DNA of 64,000 nt from Neckera pumila. Lineage: Eukaryota > Streptophyta > Bryopsida > Hypnales > Neckeraceae. The notes beneath the pieces were generated by a model. That model had not been told where the DNA came from and searched no databases. It worked only from the letters and a program-made list of their open reading frames with translations. The translations under genes and the position numbers were made by a program. Positions 25,132-36,519 of this stretch are shown piece by piece. Every line of letters begins with the position of its first letter. Position 1 is the first letter of the stretch. The stretch spans positions 27,594,913 through 27,658,912 of the forward strand of contig OZ018410.1 of assembly GCA_963969595.1 (NCBI GenBank), written 5' to 3'.

Positions 25132-26579
25132 TGATAGCAGTTGAAGTCAGAGTGTTTCCTATGAGCATCTCAAAAAATGCGACAAAGATAATGATCCGTA
25201 ACCCCATGCATGATATGCATATACTCATCATGAATCCACATACCAGTAATATTCCTATCTATATCTCTATCATGTATTTCATCTAAACGCAATTGGAAAG
25301 AGGGTCCACAATGGATATCCCTATTTTAGCCAGAACTAGGCTCTCAATCTTTCTTTCTAACATAACTAGAAAAGAGAAGAAATGAAAACCTTCCCTGTCA
25401 TTAGAGTTTATTGAACTACATGGGTGATAGTGGGCATTCGGTACCCAACAACCCCTAATCGTGGGCCTTTGGCAACAAACCTAAAATTTATTATTTTCAA
25501 AGGGATGAAATTTTATGAGTTTACGTTTACATCTAAGAGATCCCTACTTAGCAGGAAGAGTTTTGAAATTACAAATTTATACAGCTACAAAATAGGGGCA
25601 AGTTTTTACTTCAAGACCATGGGGATCTCCTACCGTATGTGCAGGGCAGTTTCGGCAGTGTCCTGCCGAAATAGTTTAGTTTTAGCAATTCGACAATTCG
25701 GCAGGGAGACATGTTTCCGGCACTTTACGAGGACGCTCCTAATTTTGGATTGATTCTTTCTATTCAAGCGTAAATGCGTTGCTTTTTCTAATTTTCTCAA
25801 AAACAATTATTTCAGATTTTTAGAAATAGTTGTAAATAATTTTCTAAATTTCAACATTTTCCAAATTTTCCTGAGTTATTTACAAAACTGACCTACATGT
25901 ACGGTAGTATAGGTGCAGCGACCAGTAAGCACGGGACTGATGAGTGGTCGACTGGGTAAGGTAGAACCCCACTCAGGCAATTTGATGCCGAGAGTCTAGG
26001 GGTGCACAACACGTGTCAATTCAAGAGCCAAGAGTGTTTTTCCTAATTTTTGGTTTGTTTGGCATCCTGAAATTAGGAAAAGCAATTGACGCCAGGTGCA
26101 AGGAAAAAATAATAAGTGAACTTGCGTTGAGCATGATTTGAAGCGAACTCCGTTGCTACCAGACGGAGCCTCGCCATGACGCATGAGTCAAACTTCCAGA
26201 GGATGATGCCCTCTTTCCAGTCTGACCAAGAGGGAAGGAAGCACGACTCATCAGAAGGAAACTGTCTCAGCAGTCCGTCCAGGAAGCAATGAACCATTCT
26301 ATGCCGGAGGAGATGCACTTGGACCTTGGACTCCGAGCCATTTGGAGACCGTTGAACTCAGGATCAATAAGCTTATTATTACTAGTTTACTACTGCTCCA
26401 CTCGACCCAATTTAGTCGGTAATTACCTGGTGGACCGACCTCGCTGCCGCTTCACAGGAGAGGCGGGTAGGAAGCCCAGACGGGTGGCAACCCGCTTTCG
26501 TTTCTTGTGACTGGGAGCAAATGCAAAGGGGATTTCATGCACAATAGAGAGGCAGGAAGGACGAACATGGATGATAAAG
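25132..26579. other. Spacer, mixed composition, no recognised gene
   Basis: There is a small hairpin TTCGGCAG/CTGCCGAA near 25650-25670. Between 25900 and 26510 the sequence is less AT-rich and has overlapping short ORFs on both strands (up to about 80 codons) without any recognisable domain or agreed splice sites. Confidence 0.4.
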
Positions 26580-26798
26580 TACACAAAATAGTGAAATTAG
26601 GTTGCCCCACACTAATTTCTCGACAGTTCACGCTATATAAATATTCACTATTATTGTACAATGATGCATTCAATCCATGTGTATGGTATAAATTAGTGCA
26701 CCAGTTCAAGGCCTGGTTCAGAGAATTGAATATATCTCCAAGTGGAGAAGCATTGAGTGATAAGGTAATTTATTTGAGGTGTGGCAACCTAATTGGTA
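26580..26798. mobile_element. Decayed copy of TIR element D
   Basis: The left end TACACAAAATAGTGAAATT followed by AGGTTGCC resembles the terminus of the element at 33541-33804. The right side GGCAACCTAATTGG is its inverted partner, but the outer right end has diverged. A 114-codon ORF crosses this region and probably has no meaning. Confidence 0.45.
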
Positions 26799-27955
26799 AG
26801 TCAGAAGGTGCGACTACCCCGGCACTTCCCCTCGAGGATTTTGGATTCTAGTTGACGTTTTTTTACCGAGGTTGTTTCAAGAGGGTGCAAGGAAAAAATT
26901 AGCTATATCTTGGCTGCTTTCACCTCCACTCGAAAGCACGAAATCAAAACCGGCATGTGGCCTAAACAGATCTACTAGAAATTGATTAGTCCATAACATT
27001 GTTAACCAACGCTAGGGGGTCCTTTTTGCTCCCCAAAAATCAGGAGCCCCCAGCAGTGGACTAGCCAGTTGGCTGCATGGTGCATGGTGCCTTTCACTAA
27101 ATACTTTCTGCACAATCAATTGAATCATCATAACACTGATAAAGTCAGCACACGCTAGCCAATGGTGTCCAATCTATTATAACTAAACATCTTCCCTGGA
27201 TAACTAAACATCCTCCCTGGTATCCACAGAAGAATTATCCCTCTGTCAAAGAAGAATGCATTAGCTACGTTAATAATGTTATGCATTGTTCAAACACCAT
27301 TTTGTAGAATTATCAAGAAACCTCAAGCGGTCCACCACTTTGTTGAACTTTTTGCTGCTTGAGCTTCCACATTCGAATGTATATAAGGAATACTTTTTTA
27401 ATGTTGACAGGTCGGAAGACCATTTGCCTTTCCATCTTCCTGCCAATTTATAATGTGAAGTGGCTCTAAGACTCTGAATTATGGAAACGCAACTCAAGGC
27501 AATTTTTCTTTTTTTGTCTATGGTCAAAATGAAAATAAAACTTGAAGGAGATTAGGGATCTCGGGTGAACTGACCTCCTCGCTTGCCCTCGATTTTATCC
27601 CGAGGGAAAACACAAGAACTTCTTACTTGCCACGCTTGATAAAATTTATAAATTTTGATTTTATATTTGCAATCAAAGGCCTCAAATTATCTTGGAGTGG
27701 CATTTAGATGTTTTGGATCTCTAGAAGACCGCAAGTTCTCTAGAGTTTCTAAACTATGGGAACACTACCACACCAGCTATATGACGTGGTCGGGTGACTG
27801 CCATGTCAGATAATAATATTTAATAAATTTTATAAATATAAATATAAATAAATAAATATTTAAATCTGATTGCATTGTGTTGGTTTCCATCAAGAAGAAC
27901 AACCCCAAACAGTCTTTTAGAGGCTTGAAAAAACATCTAATGTATAAAAGATAAC

Positions 27956-28886
27956 TTAACCCCTGAAGGACCGGTTGTCCCCTTGTGAGACAATTTGGGT
28001 CTGGACAGGTTCCTACGATCTCAATTTTCAGTAATATTTTTTGGGATTTTTTGTGGTTGTGTCTTTTTACAAGATTTTTGCGAATATATATTTTTTATTT
28101 TAATTGATGCCCGAGAGCAAAAGTTATGCACAATAAGTAAAATTGGAATTTTGCGAGCAGCACAAAAAGACCACAAAAAGTCAAAATAATTTTTTTTCAA
28201 GTTTTTTCCTCAAAGATTATATTTTTGTCTACATGTGAAGCTTTGTTTCATTCAATTTGGACTAATAATGAGAAAGTTATAGACAATCTTAGTTTTTCGG
28301 GCAATCTAAGCATCTTCTTGAAAAAAGAAGTTGTAGAATTCAATTTTGAATGCAATTTTTCAAATTTTTCAAATTTTTTTATTAGACAAGGTTAGATTTT
28401 TTTGCTAGAACAATCTTGCCGTTGGGATTATTGTGATTCAATTTCATCTAAAAGCTATCAACAATTTAGTCTTTTCTAAAATCTTGTACCCACCTCTACT
28501 TAACAATTTTTCAATGAGTGAAAATTAAGTGTTTTTTTCCCTAAATTTTTTTGGTAGATTCTCAATTTGAAAACTTAACATAAATAAGTAGAAAATCGAA
28601 ATCAATAGTGCAAAAAATTTGAACTAAAAAGATTCAAAGCCAAAAAATCTAGTCAAGCAAGGTGGAAAAAAACTTGTTTTCTTCACTTTAAATGCATATA
28701 TCTTGCAATCTACGTGGTCAAAGTTTCTGAAACTTCTTCCATATATTTATATACTAGTCAAGTATAAGATCTTACGGTTGGATATGCAAAAAAAAACAAT
28801 TTTTAAAATTCTTTTCTCTTTGCAATAGAAATGATAGTTTTGAATGGTTTTTGGTAGGAAAATCACCTCAGTCCTTTAGGGGTTAA
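27956..28886 (-). mobile_element. TTAA-flanked element, long family B copy 2
   Basis: TTAA at 27956-27959 followed by CCCCTGAAGGACC; the right end is GTCCTTTAGGGG followed by TTAA at 28883-28886. Length 931 bp including both TTAA. The interior follows family B in the same orientation as 12989-13913 (CCCGAGAGCAAAAGTTATG near the left, TTGCCGTTGGGATTA in the middle). Non-coding. Confidence 0.75.
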
Positions 28887-29757
28887 TCAAGTACAAAATA
28901 GGTTTTATTTTATTTTACATGAACTCTTAGAATGACTTCAGGGTGACAAACGCAAGGGTTGGTTCACCCTAGCGAATTATAGTAAGTAAAACGAATCCAA
29001 TTGTGCCATCTTCTAGTGCCCTACACCTAAAAAGGTGAACTTGAATAATTCAATGAATGTTTCTATGACTCAAAACCACAGCAACTTTTCCAAAGCAATA
29101 AATGTGAAGAGTTTTTTGAAGCAACCACTTGAGAGGTGGGACATTTTGTACTTCAAGGATGTTAAATTCAATATGAGTTCAGTACCTTCTATTTATATTT
29201 TGAAAAACTGTATATAAATTAAGTGTCAAAAAATTACAAGCCCCCTTGATTTGCATTTCTCTTGAGATGGCTATTAATCTCATCAAATATTTTTGATCAC
29301 TGAACAACCACAATAGTGGGACTAAAAAAAGGGTTGCGTTTAGCTGTTTCTACCTTAAACAACCCATTATGGATCCCAATTCGGAACCTTAGTCTTGTAT
29401 CCATTTTTTTTCCCTAATGAATTTCAAACACATGTTCTTTTTTTATGTAGAACAAAAATCATCTAAGTTTGTATCTTCTTTGTCATTCAAGAAAACAAAA
29501 ATTGAAAATGGAATCATAAGATTGATTCACTTTGAATCAACATGAAATGGAGATGTTGGAGCGCCAAGGGATTAAGAGGTGGACATTTTTAGTGACAACC
29601 GCATTTCAACTTCAAAAATTCCTAACTAATTCTGCAAAGCTCCCAAAAAATTGAAACAATTTGGACTAGCAAAAATTAGTTGAAAAATATTTTAGGAAAT
29701 TTCACCTCCTTAAATTAATTTCCAACTTTTAAATGGATGCTTTATGGACCTCCTACC
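28887..29757. other. Spacer, nothing recognised
   Basis: AT-rich sequence without a supported gene or a repeat matched elsewhere in the window. Confidence 0.5.
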
Positions 29758-29990
29758 TTAACCCCAGAAGAATAGGTTAGTTGCTACGGAAATCATCTTT
29801 TTTGGTACCATGCAAATCATTTGCTAAAAAACACCAAGAACATTCATTGGAGACCAAACTATTGTGCAAGACCTCCATTTTTCACACAAAATTTCAAAGA
29901 TGAACAGTTTGCACTTCAGTCTTACATAGAAGAATCCTTTATCATCCATCGGACACTTAGAGGCCGTTGTGTTTGTCAGTCTAGGATTAA
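29758..29990. mobile_element. Short TTAA-flanked element (family S), copy 1
   Basis: TTAA at both ends (29758-29761 and 29987-29990), 233 bp. The interior parallels the other S copies in order: GGAAATCAT near the left, a CATTGGAGACCAAAC block, AGATGAACAGTTT, and ATCATCCATCGGACA near the right. The termini are more diverged than in copies 2 and 3. Confidence 0.65.
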
Positions 29991-31065
29991 TGGCATGGTT
30001 TGATTCATCCTCATGTCAAACTCCTCCAAACATGAATGGCACAAAGTGAGATAAACATCACTCAATCACCATTTACTATCCAATTCCATTTCCCTATTTT
30101 TGGCCCCTATTCTGTTCACTGCAAAAATCCAAATTCATTCATTTTTTTTGACAATTTCAGTGCATTAATGCCAAAAGGAATACTTGTCAATCCTTCATTG
30201 GTGGGAACTCAAGTGCCAATAGGTACATGTTAAGGCAATCATGAATTGTTTACAAGACGTTTTGGACCCCATTCTATGGGCGGTTCTGTAATTTCATAGT
30301 AGACCACTTCAAAAATTATAGAAATTACAATTTTAATCAAAAAATTACAATTCTACTTGGATTTGATCTATGAAACAAGCACACACCTCTGAAAAAAATG
30401 GTACCCCTCTTGGAATTGGCCCCGAGATACTCAGATTGCAAATCAGGAAGGAAATTGGCTTCTCTACAGTCCGTGTGTTTGGATTGTATATCTCTCGCTC
30501 CTCCAGATGTGGAACAGCAAGTGGGCAATTTCTTTCACACCTGCTAGCAAGGGCTCAGTAATAACCAGCACGATGAAAGTTTTATTTGAACGCTCCGTCA
30601 TTCATCCGTATTGGGCCTATCAGTCTTATAATTACTGTCGATGCTTCCAAAGTTTGAAACTTTTTACTTGTGCCGGTAACTGAGAAGGTGATGAGTACTC
30701 CGTACTTTAAAGTCCGTCAGCGTAAAGTGTAAACTGAGACTCCTCTGGCTCACGGGGAAGGGGCCAACGGGGCCTGCACAGGGTCCGGACTGGGAGCATC
30801 TGCACCCAGGCACGCTAAATCTGACGCGCTACAAGTTTACATCGATTTTTGAAGAGCCCTTAGAGCATCCCCACCCCTACCTTCTACATGTGGTAGGGGT
30901 GAGACCCTAGTAGTTAGGGCCGGGAGCCAACATAACATGTGGCCGGATTCCTTCCTCCTGACCGTAGGAATAATGCCCCCCCCAAATGATGCTTGCCAAA
31001 AACTTTAGTTATAATACGAAGTAAATCATTGGTTGGTGACTCATTAGTAATTAGTGTCTGATGCA

Positions 31066-31185
31066 ATGTTAGAAGAGCATGGTGATTCAAAATTGGTTTG
31101 CTTGATTGGTAGATACAATAATGCAATTGTTAGAAGAGCCTGACAATTCAAGATTGGTTTGTTCAATTGGTAGGTACAATAATTG
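31066..31185. repeat. Two-copy tandem repeat, about 62 bp
   Basis: GTTAGAAGAGC followed by GATTCAAAATTGGTTTG and GGTAGATACAATAAT occurs twice in succession (about 31068 and 31129) with few substitutions. It lies just inside the right arm of the 4.27-kb inverted-repeat segment. Confidence 0.7.
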
Positions 31186-31260
31186 CATAGGTCTTAATAT
31201 TAGGGGGCTCCCATTTCTGCGGGGAGCAAAATGGACTCCCAACATTGGTTAACAATGTTA

Positions 31261-32743
31261 TAAAAACACCCTTCAATGTGGCAGAACCAAAGAATTTTGA
31301 ACACTAGGCGTGCCAAAATTTTATTGGAATACACTTATTTCCCATTAACGGGAAAGTTATAAAAGAGTCCAGAGTTGATTGATTTTTGTAGAGTTTGAGT
31401 TGTACATCCAATTACACAGAAATTGTTATTGTAGGTGCATCCTCAAAATTTGTTGTTAAAAGTAAAAAAATAGAATGGAGCTGTAATGAACAATAAAGAG
31501 TCTCCTAATTTTGGTAGGTGTTGGAGGCTTTTTGGTTGGTCCATGCTAGGGAGCCACATTGCATCGGCTGTAGATAGGTTGTAGATAGTGCCCGCCAAGC
31601 CTTGTTCCCCATGGAGATCTAACTGCCCAAGGTGACAATGATGTCATAATTTTTGTTCACCACCCTTGCTCATTATATAATTATGACCAATAAATATTCG
31701 AGTGACCAATTGTCATGTAGAATAAAGAGTAAACCAACTAGATTTAGGATGATTAGTGAAAACGAGGGCCCTTCCTTGCCATGCTAGGATTAAGTGTCAA
31801 GAGAATATTGTGAAGGATCTAGAGTACTTTTCATCTACATTTGTAGAATATTCAACTCCTAGCACATATGAGTGCAAATGTTATGAGTGCAAAATGGGCC
31901 TCATCTCATAATATTGTATAATGAGGCAATGGTCCTCCCTTTGCTGGTAAGGTATTGTGTTTTGCTATGTATATACCAAGGATGCACTCATTAGTTAACC
32001 TCTAAGGCCTTATTTGAATTATTTCCATCAAAAACCACCCCCCATATTGCCATATTTACTGCAAAGAACAAAAAACTTTTTATTTTTTTATTTCTTTTGC
32101 ATCTCTCACCTTAGAAGCTTGCACTACACTAGTGTAAGAATGCATAAAAATGTGTAGGACCGGAGTGTTCTAAAAGCTTGCAGTGTTCACCAATGTTAGT
32201 TTGGTATGAAGCAAAATCAAGGCCAGTAGATCATGTCAACTTGATACCATAGTCCTTTCATATGCATGACAAGTACATATTGGAGATACCAGTCCAACAC
32301 TGCCTGGTGTTCTTACCACTAGTACAAGTTGTGAGAAAGAAAGTAGGAAATATTGATTAGAAAAAAAGTTATTGAATGATCATCATTGGAAGAGTCTAAA
32401 CGTTGGCCATGGATCCAAAGCACTTTTTGCCTCCCCAAATTCCTAGTAGTTTCAATTCAAGTGATAAAATGAACAATTTGTTTGAAATCCTTGTCATTTC
32501 TATTGATGTACCTCTGAAAAATATTTGTTTTGCCTTCACTACTCCAAATCATGTTGGAATTTAACCCTTATTTGTTCGGTTATGGGTGGCTCTACCTTAT
32601 GTAACTTAAAGTTGTGTTAGCACGCACTTATAGATTTGAGGCAGTTTTCAAACATCCTACCGCTTTGACAGTGTCGAAGTCAACAAGAACATTTGTGTTT
32701 CAAAGGAAAAAAAAGAAAAAAAAGAAAAGAAAAAAAGAAGAAG
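31261..32743. other. AT-rich spacer, nothing recognised
   Basis: No supported exon, RNA gene or matched repeat. Confidence 0.5.
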
Positions 32744-33025
32744 TCAACAAGAACAGGTGAATGCGATCTTGCCCACTTGCGCTCTAAATCTGGCTTTTTC
32801 CTTTTCAGCTTTATCACTACAAGTCTCAAATTTTGAAAACTCCTCGGGGCCAGTCATTTCAGTTTCCGACTCATCATGCGGTGCGCTTGAGATTTCAGTA
32901 ACGCATGACAATTGAAAATTGGTGGTGCCGGCCACTGAGATTATCTTACTGCACAGTGAGTCCAATTCCACTTCCGATTCCAATTCCACCCTCTGATTTT
33001 GCAATTTCAGTTCGCAATCCTGCAA
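32744..33025 (-). CDS. Unidentified 93-codon ORF, doubtful
   Basis: An open frame rich in Glu, Ser and Lys (ELESEVELDSLCSKI, HDESETEMTGPEEFSKF) in a stretch less AT-rich than its surroundings. No family is recognised, and no splice-linked partner exon was found on either side. It may be a fragment of a decayed gene or chance. The start ATG is not supported by context. Confidence 0.15.
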   Translation of the reverse strand: MQDCELKLQNQRVELESEVELDSLCSKIISVAGTTNFQLSCVTEISSAPHDESETEMTGPEEFSKFETCSDKAEKEKARFRAQVGKIAFTCSC

Positions 33026-33540
33026 TTTCAGTTTTCTTTTCAGACTCTACGCCAAGACTTGCAACAACTGAAGCAATAAAATAATTTTAACTTCGCGTAC
33101 TTACAAATTCACTGCAACTGAACACAAGGCTAACTGATCAGAGCGGGACCACTGCCTTTGAATGAATCATGAAATCCACTTGCCAAGGATCACTCAGTCA
33201 TACAGGCAAAGGACGACTCCATATCCTCGGTCCCCTATTTAACCTGCTCAAAATTGGTGATCTGAAAAAGCCGCTTTGCGGTTCTGTGTACTTTTTCCTC
33301 TATCAATGGAATTTGTCCATGTGGTTCAAGAAAAAAAGAAGAAGAGAAAAGAAAAAGCTTTGCAGTTCAGTTGTAGATATGACTATGTCTACTCGCTATC
33401 AAAATGGGCATTTTTAAAATATTTTCTGAAATTTATAAAATTTCAACATTGGCTAGTGTTGAATTTCTTTTTGGAAAAAACTTTGTTTATTTGACACTTT
33501 TATGCCAAGAATCGTAACAAAACAACAATTTTTTTTTCGG

Positions 33541-33804
33541 TACACTAAATAGTGCAATTGGGTTGCCTTGACAATTAGGTTGCCTTACCCTAGAGAAATT
33601 ACTTCATGTTACCTCATGACTCATGGCTTCTCTAGACAGAGGCACAAGCCATTCTCTGATCCTAAGCCATGAATTAGTGTACCAAGCCATGTCGCACACG
33701 TGTTTTCCCACATCTCTGCATTCTTCTACAGTAACTCAGATATTGATATAGTGTAGAATGTTGAGATATTAGTTTGGGGCAACCTAATTGCACTATTCAG
33801 TGTA
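33541..33804. mobile_element. TIR element D (264 bp)
   Basis: The left end TACACTAAATAGTGCAATT, continuing into GGGTTGCC, pairs with the right end GGCAACC...AATTGCACTATTCAGTGTA, giving terminal inverted repeats of about 27 bp with two mismatches. If the termini are CACT...AGTG the flanks are TA on both sides. Non-coding. It ends 9 bp before the next element. A decayed relative lies at 26580-26798. Confidence 0.75.
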
Positions 33805-33813
33805 GTAGTTCCC

Positions 33814-34044
33814 TTAATCCTTAAAGGACGGACGGGTGACCGTGGAAATCATGCATTTTGATACCATGGGAATCATGGGTATATAAAATTCCCAAAACCT
33901 CTCATTGGAAGTCAAAACACTGTAGAGGATTTCCTCTTTCCACCCCTACTTCTGAGGATGAATAGTTGTATTTCTGTCCTGTATAAGAGATTTCTCTTGT
34001 CATTCATCGAACTTTTTTCATCCACGTCGACCTTTATGGGTTAA
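33814..34044. mobile_element. Short TTAA-flanked element (family S), copy 2 (231 bp)
   Basis: TTAA at 33814-33817 then TCCTTAAAGGACGGA; the right end is CGACCTTTATGGG then TTAA at 34041-34044. The interior shares GTGACC.TGGAAATCAT, CTCATTGGAAGTCAA and GAGGATGAATAGTTG with copies 3 and 4. It has exactly the same total length as both. Confidence 0.85.
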
Positions 34045-34327
34045 GTCTCCAACCATATTTGGGGCTCAAAATGGACCAGGAGACTAAACCCTACTAAAAG
34101 TAGCTGAATCTATTAAAAAATCCGTAAATAACTTCAACTTTTTATTTTGGCTGTGCCAATGGTACAGTAGCTCCATTCAAATTCCAGTTCCAGTACAGTA
34201 GTTTTGGATGGAATTCCAACCAATGGCAAATGTAGACTGACCCACATGCGTCACTGACGAGGAAAAATTAATGGACCCATTCATTCATCACTTTCCGGAA
34301 GTGTGAGTGTAAGTTAACGAAGCTCCG

Positions 34328-34750
34328 ATGGCCACTCAGCCGCCTTCATGCAACTCAAGGCGTTCAGCCGGAAGCAAGCATGCTCCGGCCATGCAAACAG
34401 TTTCCAACTCCGCGTGGGCCGGGCAAGCCGAAGTAAAAGCTCCGTCACTCAGCGGCAGGTTCGAGAAGAACCCAAAACAGCATCTCTCGGCTCCGTCCGT
34501 CGTGATTATGTCTGCGACGGAGCACGGCATCTCCAGCAAAAGAGTGGCATTTACGAAACTTATTACGACGAAACTCTGCTACTGTAGTTCAGATGAGAAA
34601 AATACTGAAAATTCACATGATGCGCAATGGAGTGCCCGCCGTGCCTTGCTTGCACGCCGTATTGCCATTGACAAAAAAAAAATACAGAAATTACCAAGAA
34701 AATACAGGAAATACAAAAATACGGTACTCCCCACCGGAAATATACAGTAG
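34328..34750 (+). CDS. Unidentified 140-codon ORF, doubtful
   Basis: Opens ATGGCC in locally GC-richer sequence (34260-34580); Ser/Ala/Lys-rich, with no recognised domain (MATQPPSCNSRRSAGSKHA at the start). A second frame on the same strand is open over the same stretch, which weakens the case. The last 50 codons run into A-rich, low-complexity sequence. It could be the first exon of a decayed gene, but no donor-acceptor chain was found. Confidence 0.2.
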   Translation: MATQPPSCNSRRSAGSKHAPAMQTVSNSAWAGQAEVKAPSLSGRFEKNPKQHLSAPSVVIMSATEHGISSKRVAFTKLITTKLCYCSSDEKNTENSHDAQWSARRALLARRIAIDKKKIQKLPRKYRKYKNTVLPTGNIQ

Positions 34751-35109
34751 TTTACAGGAAATTACTGCTGCCTCCTGCACTGTACTTGTACAATAGCTGT
34801 TGTACCGCCACAATAAGTAACTGAGCTGAATGATTCAGTTTCCAATTGAAGTTTGTGGGTAGGTTCACACGCACCTCTTTAATATCACCTCCCCTAGCGT
34901 CCCATCTCCCCCCAACCCTAGGGAATGTGTATAGCTCACTTTCTACTCTCATTAGTCATAGAGTTATCTTTGAATTTTTTCAAGTTGGAGGCACAATTGG
35001 TACCAAAATAATAGTATTTGTACTTGCAATTTGATATTATTCAATCTAAATCTATTCATCATTATAGAGGTATTTATTATGTGTTTAGGCAAATTGGTGT
35101 AGATATGTA

Positions 35110-35660
35110 ATGTCTATAGGTTGACGAAGTCTAATACTTAAGTCTCCAAAAACAACATCAGGAGATGACAAGGCCTCAAATGGCTGACTCATAGTCTACG
35201 GATTGATTGAACCTAATACTTAAGTCTCTAAAAACAACATCAGGAGATGACAAGGCCCCGACAGGTTAGTTCAACAATAAGAGATGACAAGACTCCGATA
35301 GGCCAGTTCAACAATAAAAAATGACAAGGCCTCGATAGGTTGGCCCAACAATAAGAGATGGAAGGCCTGGAAAATTTGACTCAATCCTCAAGTTCCTAGA
35401 AACAACATCAGTGCCACGATAGGTTAGTCTAACAATAAGAGATGATAAGGCCTTGAAAGACTGACTCATTGTCTACAGATTGACTGAATCCAATGCTCAA
35501 GTCTTCATAATGAACATTAAGAAATGACAAAGCCTCGACATGTTAGGCCAAAATAGGAAAATCAACCATGCACCAACGCTCAAGTCTTTAGAAACAACAT
35601 CAAGAGATGATGAGGCCCCCAAATGTTAATCCAAAATAGGAAAATCAACCATGCACATCA
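35110..35660. repeat. Complex degenerate tandem repeat
   Basis: A motif AACAACATCAGGAGATGACAA and a shorter motif CAACAATAAGAGATGACAAG followed by GCCTCGATAGG recur about ten times in alternating order. Longer units also share CAAGTC and GACTGACTCAT. The tail holds two copies of CCAAAATAGGAAAATCAACC. Non-coding. Confidence 0.75.
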
Positions 35661-36123
35661 AGGATTTACTTAACGCAACGAGTGTTGGTGAGGAGTTTAG
35701 ACATTTAACAAACATTTCTATTTAATTCAAAAATTTCAATTTTTCAAAAACCAAATGAAGCATTTCAAATTCCCTAATGATGATGCTAATACTCCTAAAT
35801 TCCATATGATGGCAGGGGCACATATTCATTATAAAACGTAACATTTTTACTAAATACTATATTTGTTAAGTTGAGACTTTGTAAAGTCCCAAAGCTGCAT
35901 CACCTTAAACCTAATTAAGTTCTCTTCAATTAAAATATTGTCTATATGTATAATTATAGCACACATGATGTTTGTATTAACCTATAGAATCTATAATTAT
36001 AATATATATTTCAAATATAGGATATTTAAAGTATTTAAGGTCAGTGATCTTAGTGTCTATAAAGTCTGAAATTCAAACAAATTCTCAATTCTACAAATAT
36101 AGTGTTACTAATATTTAGTCCTT

Positions 36124-36354
36124 TTAATCCTTAAAGGACGAAGGGGTGACCCTGGAAATCATCCTGTTTCATTACCGTGTGACATCATCTACATTAAAAA
36201 ATTCAAAAGTATCTATTGGAAGTCAAGCTACTATAGAAGATTTTTCCTTTTCACAATAAACTTTGAGGATGAATAGTTGCACTTCTGTCCTGTAGAGTTT
36301 AATTCTCTGTCATCCATCAGCCATTCTATGGCCTCCTCGACGTTTAGGGGTTAA
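36124..36354. mobile_element. Short TTAA-flanked element (family S), copy 3 (231 bp)
   Basis: TTAA at 36124-36127 then TCCTTAAAGGACGAAGGGG; the right end is CGACGTTTAGGGG then TTAA at 36351-36354. The interior matches copy 2 closely (TGACC.TGGAAATCATC, TATTGGAAGTCAAGC, GAGGATGAATAGTTGCA). It sits about 1.6 kb upstream of the histidine kinase start codon. Confidence 0.85.
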
Positions 36355-36519
36355 ATACCACTAAACATATATAACATTGATTCCCCATCTATGAATTCCT
36401 TCACAAGAAATTTTTATAAGGTTTGCTTGTTAGGTACTATAGAGTCTTCTTTCTAAGGAAGGTATGTAGTGGTGGTGTAATCCATATAAATTTTTCAAGT
36501 GGGACCCAAATTGGAGTTC

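Larger units (their letters stand above)
26993..31260. mobile_element. 4.27-kb segment bounded by 59-bp inverted repeats
   Basis: The left arm 26993-27051 opens ATAACATTGTTAACCAACG and closes GGAGCCCCC. The right arm 31202-31260 opens GGGGGCTCC and closes CATTGGTTAACAATGTTAT. The arms pair over nearly their full length with scattered mismatches. The segment contains at least two TTAA-flanked elements and no transposase ORF. It may be a degraded large DNA transposon, or two small elements in opposite orientation. No clear target duplication was found. Confidence 0.5.
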
